DNA of 64,000 nucleotides, taken from contig WAID01000011.1 in assembly GCA_016584495.1 (NCBI GenBank), positions 62,001 through 126,000 on the forward strand, in the 5' to 3' direction. The notes under the pieces were generated by a model, which was given only the letters and a program-made list of their open reading frames with translations, had not been told where the DNA came from and made no database searches. The translations under genes were made by a program, and so were the position numbers. Positions 57,849-64,000 of the stretch are shown here, piece by piece. The DNA is from Celoporthe dispersa. Lineage: Eukaryota > Ascomycota > Sordariomycetes > Diaporthales > Cryphonectriaceae. Positions within the stretch are counted from its first letter, which is position 1. Each line of letters begins with the position of its first letter.

Positions 57849-58846
57849 CTACTCGAGACTATATCATTGTCAGCAGTAAATCTTCAGCACGGCGGCGGCT
57901 GTTTGAGGACATACCGCTCGATCAAATGGAGCCCGCTCGCAGTATCCACCACGCCCGAAACCTCGCCGGGCTTGAGGGCAAACGCAGCCTCCTCAAAGGC
58001 CTGCTGCATATCGCCCTTGCCAAAGTACCCTAGGTCGCCGCGCTTCCTAGCACTGCTACAGTCGGACTCGGTGACGGCCAGCTCGCCAAGACTGACCTCG
58101 CCGCTCTTGATGCGGTCCTGGTAGCCTTCAATGATCTTCCTAGCATCGTCTTTAGAGCGAGTGATTTCCGCCTATACTCCAGTGATCAATTTGTCAGTCT
58201 TGGAACAATGCTCTCAGGAACGCAGCCGCAACGACGGTTCCGAGTTCGGTCGGCGAAGAAATGCCCACGGTCGCAGGCGACATAGCCACTGTGATGTGAC
58301 CGACAGCCTCGTGTGTGTCCTCGTTCTTCCCCTCTCTTTTCCTCTTCCTTTGTCCCCTCGCAACCACCATCCCTCCCCACCCCACCACCCCCCAGGGTTT
58401 CTATCCGTCCAACGTACCTCTTTCCAGCTTGACGGTCGCCTGGACTCGGTGTGCTTGACCAGGAGATGTGCGGCACGGATCTTGCCCTCGCCGCCACCGA
58501 TGTTACCGGCGGTGGCGGGGCTGTGGTGCTTGGCCATGTAGACCTTGAGCTTCTCGGTGTCGGTTTCCCGCCGGGGGTTCCCAGCGGCTGTTCTTCTCGA
58601 GGGAGTTGAAATAGTACGGGAGGTTCTTGGAGTTGCTGTGGCGGACCTCCCAGTTGGGAGGGAGGCCGGTCTCCTGTTTGGGAGCGATCCACGTGTTAGC
58701 TGTAAGACATCATAACGACGGTGGGGTCCCATGAAAAGGCGCTGCGTGAATAGCTGTGGGTGCAGAGGGGAGGGGTAGAGAGTGGTAAACAATCGGGTGT
58801 GAGTGATAGGGTAAGTCTTGTATAAACTTGCCTGGGTATCAGCCAT
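57849..58846 (-). CDS. ESS1: Peptidyl-prolyl cis-trans isomerase, Pin1/Ess1 (parvulin) with apparent +1 frameshift
   Basis: Nuclear isomerase acting on phospho-Ser/Thr-Pro bonds, notably in the RNA polymerase II tail and mitotic proteins; about 178 aa. Exons: 58846-58832 (15 nt), 58673-58418, 58171-57915 and 57858-57849 (10 nt, ends Leu-Glu-stop). The WW domain reads ETGLPPNWEVRHSNSKNLPY and ends SRWEPP; the parvulin domain has HLLVKHTESRRPSSW, DCSSARKRGDLGYFGKG and SGLHLIER. Intron 1 is a GC-AG intron (GCAAGT..CAAACAG). In exon 2 the frame changes by +1 in a GGG (58567-58569) or CCCCC (58573-58577) run, coding sense, just after the WW domain; total length is 3x179+1. The gene is essential in budding yeast, so a sequencing error is likely. 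Confidence 0.92.
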
Positions 58847-60857
58847 TTTGCTGTGTGTTTAATTCTGTGTTTTTTTTTTTGGTTTTCTTTTTGGGATGGA
58901 TTTTTTTGTTGACCAGGTGGCTCGTCACTGGGAGATGTAAGAGAGAGAGCAACCAACGTGTACCGTTTTTAAATGCGAAGTGCCGATGTGACAAATTTGG
59001 GGCGAGTGAAGATCAGTGGTTGATGGAGGTGGGATGCGCCGTGCAAGGTTGACCAAGCGACGTGCTGTACTATGTAGCCAACCTGTACAGGGGAACAGGT
59101 GCGCGGGCGGAGGTGGGGCTTAGCGCTGTTTTTTTTCACCAAGAACTTCGCTGGCTGGGGAAGGGACTGGGGGCCTTGCCAGGTGGGGGGAAGAGGGGAG
59201 GGCATCCTGGGGCCGGGGCTGCACGGGCCAAGGCTTCAACTAGCTGCAGGCTGGCTGCTCCTTCCCCTTCTCTTCGCGGATGGGGTTAGACCAAAGCCTG
59301 TCTCGCGTATGGACGATGGGAATTCCGGTTGGCTGCCGAGAGGCACCTCCGATAGATCATCAGGGCTTTGCGTCAGAATCCGACGTTTGGAATTTGAGGG
59401 AGACACCGCGCGCGCACCAGGCAGGACGGACGTCACGAGGGCACCCATTGCGGAAGAGATGTGGGGTTGCAGGCCTGCGCAGGGTTCCTGGGGACAAGGA
59501 CGAAGGACGAGGGGGCCATCGTGACCATGTTTCCCACCCCCGCCGCATGGAAGGGCAGAGAAGGCGTTAACAACCCGCCGAACAACAGTAGCCCCCCCCC
59601 CCCCTCTCCGCGATCTGTGCGATGAGATCACCCGCGCCCCTCGTCCAGGCACAATGCATCCTCCGGGCCGCCCAGGGGGAATTTCTGCAGTCGATCGTTT
59701 GATGTCTCTAGACATACTACCATATGCATAGTATGTATTGTATGTGTGGTGTGTGTATATATTGATGGCGGTCTTTCTGCTTTGCACGTCTCTTGGGACT
59801 GTGTATGATGGGATTTCCATGGCAGTAAGGTTGAGGACTAGAACCCAGGCATGCACACTCAGACGCTGTCGCGCCCTTCTTCTGAGAGCTGGCACGCATG
59901 ATGGGAGCAGGATGGCTTCCGCGATTAGGAATCAGCTCAGCGACGACGACACATGACGTCCCGCGTCCTCGCGACGGCACAGGTCACAGCTGCAGGAGCA
60001 GCTGAGACGCCACGCGACACCGAGAGATGAGGCGTTCTGAAAACAGCCTTGTTCACGTGGCAAAAAGAAGAAGAAAAAAAGAAAGGAAAGAAAAGAGGAG
60101 GAGGAAACCCCTCAACCCCCCCCCCCCCCCACCGAGAAAGGGAAAAAAAGCCATAGAACATACCATAGCACTATGGTAGTACGGCCGTATAATCAGCCAC
60201 CATGGTCAGGGGGCCATGCTGACCGGGATGACTCAACTGCGTAGGGCTGTTCACACGCGCGCAGTGGCTGTTTGAATGTGGCGGCAGTGTGACGATGTAA
60301 AGTGTCCAATAAGGTGATCTCGATGTATCATGTAAGGCGACGTTTTGTGCTCGCTCAGCAGTGCACTGTTTTCTCAAGCCTCTCGCCCTATGTACCATGG
60401 TCTGCCGCCCCAATACTAGTATAGCAAGTATCCTGTGCAGTCAGTGAAGAAGCGCCCGCTTGGTCACAGGCGGCCCCCACTAGAGCGGACTTGCCCACGC
60501 ACCCCTGCAGCCACTTTGAAAGACCGCGTCTGTGCTCAGGCTAAAAAACAACCTGCGCCTCCCGCCTTCGTTCCACCACCCGCTCTTCGACGTCTCTCGA
60601 CTCTTCCCACCATCAACCACTTCCCTACGCAACCACTCTTCACCAACCAGCACAACCCGCATCATACTTTTTTCTTTTTGAAGCTTCTCACCACCGGTTT
60701 CAAAACCACTGGTGTTCAAGATCAGCCCCCAGCGCGAACTAGATCCAGAGACCTATTCGACAGCGTCGCCACTGAGCCATCGCGTCCGCGACCACATCCT
60801 ACATCGACAGAGAACAAGATCCCCCTCTCATCAACGAAACCAACCGACCTCGACACG
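58847..60857. other. Divergent intergenic region, prolyl isomerase / RPB9
   Basis: 2.0 kb with no supportable gene. Contains C runs at 59592-59604 and 60116-60130 and a purine-rich tract at about 60063-60106. Long open frames here lack family-like sequence. The reading frame of RPB9 is open far upstream of its ATG (to 60435), probably by chance in GC-rich leader DNA. Confidence 0.45.
60116..60130. repeat. C15 homopolymer
   Basis: Run of fifteen C. A similar C13 run is at 59592-59604. Confidence 0.8.
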
Positions 60858-61959
60858 ATGTCGTCCACCCCGCAAGAGTCCGACGCGGCTCAGGTGCCTC
60901 AGAAACATAGCAACATGCCCGTCTCGATCCTCTTCTGCCGCGAGTGCTCCAACATGCTCTATCCCAAGGAGGACAAGGAGGCCCGCCGCCTGATGTACCA
61001 GTGCAGGACCTGCCAGCATACCGAGAACGCCACCTCCAACTGCGTCTACCGAAACATCCTCAAGAGCCAGGCCGGCGACACAGCAGGCGTCACCCATGAC
61101 GTCGCCCTCGACCCCACGGTTGGTGGCCCCAACACAAGAGACACCTCCAACCCTCCTCCTCCCCCGCCCTCCCCTTCCTCTACCCTTGCCATGTGCGGCT
61201 GTTGCGGCCAGATTATCATGTGCTCTGATTGCGAGGCCCGTCCTGCCGCCGTTCCCACCCCGGGGCCCTGTGGGCTCGATGCTGGCGCCGATTCGCCCCC
61301 CACCCCTCCCAGGTCCTACCAGGCCGAGCAGGCCGCTCCGATACTGGCTTCGTCTGATGCAAAGGAGTCCTGGAGCTATATCCTCGAGGAGATTAGCAGC
61401 CTGGACATCAGTGCTATGGACGCCGATATGGACCTGGAGCTCGACGACGACATGGCCAGTTGGGAGCCCGAGATGTAGGAGCACTTGCTGCTCGTTTTGC
61501 ATCGCATCCCGCACGACTTGCGATCTCGCCTGCGGACCTCCCGAGTCCGCCTATTTGCCGATCCCTAGGAACACGCCTTCGACTAGGCCCACCTCCCTCT
61601 ATACTGCAATCAGAGCACAAGCGCAATAGCCTGCACAGGCAAGGGGGCGAGGGCAATGATGATGATTCAGGAGCGGGATGTTGTCTAAGAGGATGATGCT
61701 TTGCATGATTCTTCTCTTGTTCAAGAACCTGCTGCTGACGTGTCGTCTCTACTTTTTTTTTCTAGCTTCCTCGCTCGGACAAGAAATGTCCCACCTGCGG
61801 TCATGAGGAGGCTGTTTTCTTCCAGTCGCAACAACGAACCAGAGATACTGGCATGGTATGCAGCCACAGCACCCTTCCCTCCTCTGATCACATATCCTGA
61901 CGATTTGTCTGCAGAAACTGTACTATGTTTGCTGCTCGTGTGGTGAGATCTACCAGTAG
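60858..61959 (+). CDS. RPB9: DNA-directed RNA polymerase II subunit RPB9, with a 647-bp first intron
   Basis: Small zinc-ribbon subunit of RNA polymerase II that aids start-site choice, fidelity and TFIIS-stimulated cleavage; 131 aa. Exons 60858-61118, 61766-61855 and 61915-61959. The N-terminal ribbon has FCRECSNMLYPKEDKEARRL and YQCRTCQ; exon 1 ends VALDPT and exon 2 begins LPRSDKKCPTCGHEEAVFFQ, the expected junction of the family. Exon 3 supplies KLYYVCCSCGEIYQ. The first donor is GTTGGT, weaker than the GTAAGT-like donors elsewhere, and the intron is about six to ten times longer than its neighbours. If it is retained, the frame continues for 119 codons to 61478. Another open frame follows the TAG in the same phase. 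Both are reported separately. Confidence 0.92.
61119..61478 (+). other. Coding-like open frame inside RPB9 intron 1
   Basis: Continues the exon 1 frame directly: a proline-rich stretch, a cysteine cluster MCGCCGQIIMCSDCEA (CxCC-x5-CxxC, possible zinc site), then a strongly acidic end with SLDISAMDADMDLELDDDMA. Codons favour G/C in the third position as in real genes here. It could be an alternative C-terminus of RPB9 by intron retention (206 aa), or a separate small gene from the ATG at 61192 (95 aa). No family recognised. Confidence 0.4.
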
Positions 61960-62427
61960 GATGGTTCTCGATCCACCACGGGAACAGTGTTCTTCAGTCG
62001 CCCATCTCTGGCTACTGCTCGCGGACGAACCGCCACCGCTCGGCCTTCAGACCCACCTCGTTCTGCCCAGTCTCAACAGCCCTTGACTGAGGCACCTTGG
62101 TCGCCCTCTCACGTGTTCATCCCGTCGTCTGCCTCGCCTCTCGACTCGCATGATGAGGCATTTGCACAGCCAATGTCGAGGACTTTGTCCGCGGAAACCA
62201 ACGTGCCATCGGTGCCACCTCGTCCGGAGTCACAATCCATGTCGGAGACTGTACCTGCGACTCTCTTGAGGTCTGGTGTACACATGTCACAGAACGTGCT
62301 GCCACTGGGGCAACTGTCTTTGGAAGATTTCCTGGAACCTAGACCGGACAATTGGAGCCAAGGAGGGGTGGGAGGGGGTATTTTTGATTTGCTTTCCTTC
62401 TCGCACGGAGTTTGGGTGAAAACTTAA
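61960..62427 (+). other. Open frame directly after the RPB9 stop, same phase
   Basis: After the TAG at 61957-61959 the same frame stays open for 155 codons to the stop at 62425-62427, encoding a Ser/Pro-rich sequence (for example SLEDFLEPRPDNWSQGG). It has no good ATG near its start. It may be a read-through or alternatively spliced extension, part of another gene, or chance. Confidence 0.3.
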
Positions 62428-62945
62428 GAAAAACGGGCGAACGGACTAGAAATAGAATTTGGGGGAAATTTGTACGAATAAAACCAGATGGATAGGGATC
62501 TTCTCTGCAGGCGACGCTATCCATAATTGACCAGCGATGACCTTGTTCACAATTCCGAATTTCGTCACAGTTGTGATTGTAGGCTTGAGCGTTATTTTCT
62601 TGATTCGCTCTCATAAGACGGCACGTGATTTCTGTTGACGCCTCTTATGCTGTTTTCGACAACTATTGAGTGGTGGTATATAGCGCCTTCTTGCCATATA
62701 TTCTCTACGTCTTATCCCGGTCGACTCATCGCACGGCTGTTCTGTGCGCCCATCTTTGACAGCAGACCTCATAGAATAGCTTCGTCTCCTGCGTCTCCTG
62801 CATCTTATCGTAGATGCATTGTGCATCGTCTCTCGTATCCGTATGCGGGTGGATACCGTTGACGTTCGTGAAGGTTTCCGCGCCGGCCCGGCTTGTAAAT
62901 ATCCTGTAACCCTCTCAGCTTGCCCTCCGATCAGCCACGGTCTGT
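62428..62945. other. Convergent intergenic region, RPB9 / uL14m
   Basis: 518 bp between 3' ends; no coding signal recognised. Confidence 0.5.
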
Positions 62946-63445
62946 CTATGCATGCATAGGCGCCATGCTCAAGATCTTGCTCCAGTTCTTCCTCCTCAGC
63001 TCCTGGCCGACCACGCCATTGATCCGGCTCCCAATGGGCTCCCCACCCTTGTTCAACAGCACGCAGGCATTGTCGTCGAACCTGATAACGCTTCCGTCCG
63101 TCCTCTGGACCTTGTACTTTGTGCGGACGACAACGGCGTGCCGGATGTCGCCGCGCTTGACCTTGTTGGCAGCGCTGGCGGAGGCCATGCCCTCTCCCGT
63201 AGCGGAGCGCTGTTGCTGGACGACGCAGACGATGCGGTCACCGATGGAGGCGTGACGTTTCTGGCCGACGATCATGGCACACTCGACGATGCTGGCGCCG
63301 GAGTTGTCGATGCAGTTGAGCATGGTCTGCGAAAAAAAAAAGGTGTCAGTTGACTTTCTCGTGCTCTCAATCTGTCTCCCCTGTTCTCTCTCTCCTTCTT
63401 TTTCTTTCTCATTGCTTTTCGGGTACACACTTTTAATTGAATCAT
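62946..63445 (-). CDS. MRPL38: Mitochondrial large-subunit ribosomal protein uL14m
   Basis: Mitoribosome protein of the L14 family, 131 aa, placed at the subunit interface in known ribosomes. Exon 1 is 63445-63431 (15 nt, MIQLK) and exon 2 is 63326-62946, joined across a 104-bp intron (GTGTGT..GCAG with a long pyrimidine tract). The junction gives MIQLKTMLNCIDNSGAS, the standard L14 N-terminus; without exon 1 the protein would lack its first strand. Further marks: IVGQKRHASIGDRIVCVV, VVVRTKYKVQR and FDDNACVLLNKGGEPIG. The rather long C-terminus, with no methionine-rich presequence, fits the fungal mitochondrial form better than cytosolic uL14. Symbol follows the yeast name for this family. 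Confidence 0.9.
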
Positions 63446-64000
63446 TTTGGCTGATTTGTGCTCCCTGCGACCGCTCTCAGCGCTGGCTGGTGTTGGTGGT
63501 GTCGTCTACGGCGTGGGTATTCCAACGAGCGTCGGAGTCCTGACGTTGTAAAATCTGCCGCTCTGCCCCCGGCAAAGACGAAGCTGTCGTCGGGGCGCAG
63601 GGATGTCCGAGGCATGTATTGGTGCAGATGCTGCGCCCCTGTAGAGGCTTGCAGAGCAGGGATCCAGGAGGAAACTTGGGCGATCACAAGCCTCTTCCAC
63701 CCACTGGGCCACTCAGGTTCTGGGCCCTGACTCTCCAGGTGCTTTTCCCAGCTCGGGCCGCCCCTCAGGTGCGACCTCCCCAGGCTATCGCAGCGCCATT
63801 CCACCCCTGAATCGATAGAACCAGGGGGCACCATGGGATCCATCTGTTGCCCTGCCACTCCAATTTTCGTGTGGGGATTTGGCCCCCCCCTTCCAAAACC
63901 TGATGCTCTGTTGCCCCATTGGAAAGAGATAGAAAAAAAAAGAGAGAGAGAAAAGCAGGTATCGACTTTATCACAGCTCGGCAAGGGAGTGGTGATACTA
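63446..64000. other. Upstream region of uL14m to window end
   Basis: 555 bp with no supportable gene; contains the uL14m promoter. Open frames on both strands show no family-like sequence. Confidence 0.45.

Noticed and set aside
59236..59895. 219-codon minus-strand open frame upstream of RPB9
   Set aside because: Low-complexity, Gly/Arg/Ser-rich, with no family-like sequence and overlapping a C13 run; treated as chance.
60831..61514. Long minus-strand open frame opposite RPB9
   Set aside because: It is the mirror of GC-rich coding DNA on the plus strand, with no family-like sequence; a shadow frame.

Overview
The window reads as genomic DNA of a filamentous ascomycete (Pezizomycotina, probably a Sordariomycete; the class is inference). 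Genes are split by short GT-AG introns, mostly 53-107 bp, with CTRAC/CTAAT-like branch sites. Codons are rich in G/C at the third position, and gene types include a non-reducing polyketide synthase, Zn2Cys6 regulators and augmin. No prokaryotic operons, CRISPR arrays, tRNAs, rRNAs or transposons were recognised.

Layout. (1) 1-23.6 kb is an aromatic polyketide gene cluster: laccase (partial, left edge), FAD monooxygenase, glutathione S-transferase, cupin protein, MFS efflux pump, NAD(P)H-dependent FMN reductase, a Zn2Cys6 regulator, and a SAT-KS-AT-PT-ACP-ACP-TE polyketide synthase. The likely logic is that the PKS makes an aromatic core, the FMO and laccase oxidise or couple it, and the MFS exports it. 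(2) 25-34.4 kb is a compact five-gene metabolic cluster: Zn2Cys6 regulator, aspartate-type aminotransferase, D-2-hydroxyacid dehydrogenase, M20 amidohydrolase and a DAL5-type permease. All its promoter regions carry the 9-mer YCGGCTATC, which points to one regulon. (3) 35-46 kb holds assorted metabolic genes: secreted carboxylesterase, FucU/RbsD mutarotase, purple acid phosphatase, SDR and CocE/NonD hydrolase. (4) 48-64 kb is mainly housekeeping: a HAUS3-like augmin subunit, a large LrgAB-type membrane protein, Pin1/Ess1 prolyl isomerase, RNA polymerase subunit RPB9 and mitochondrial ribosomal protein uL14m. Large intergenic stretches (46.3-48.5 and 50.2-54.5 kb) hold nothing I recognise.

Two points affect how the gene models should be read. 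First, six genes carry an apparent +1 reading-frame change, each at a short homopolymer. One of them is the Ess1 gene, which is essential in yeast, so sequencing or assembly over-calls are more likely than real pseudogenes. Second, RPB9 needs an unusually long 647-bp intron that itself continues the open frame with codon-like bias, and another open frame follows its stop codon.
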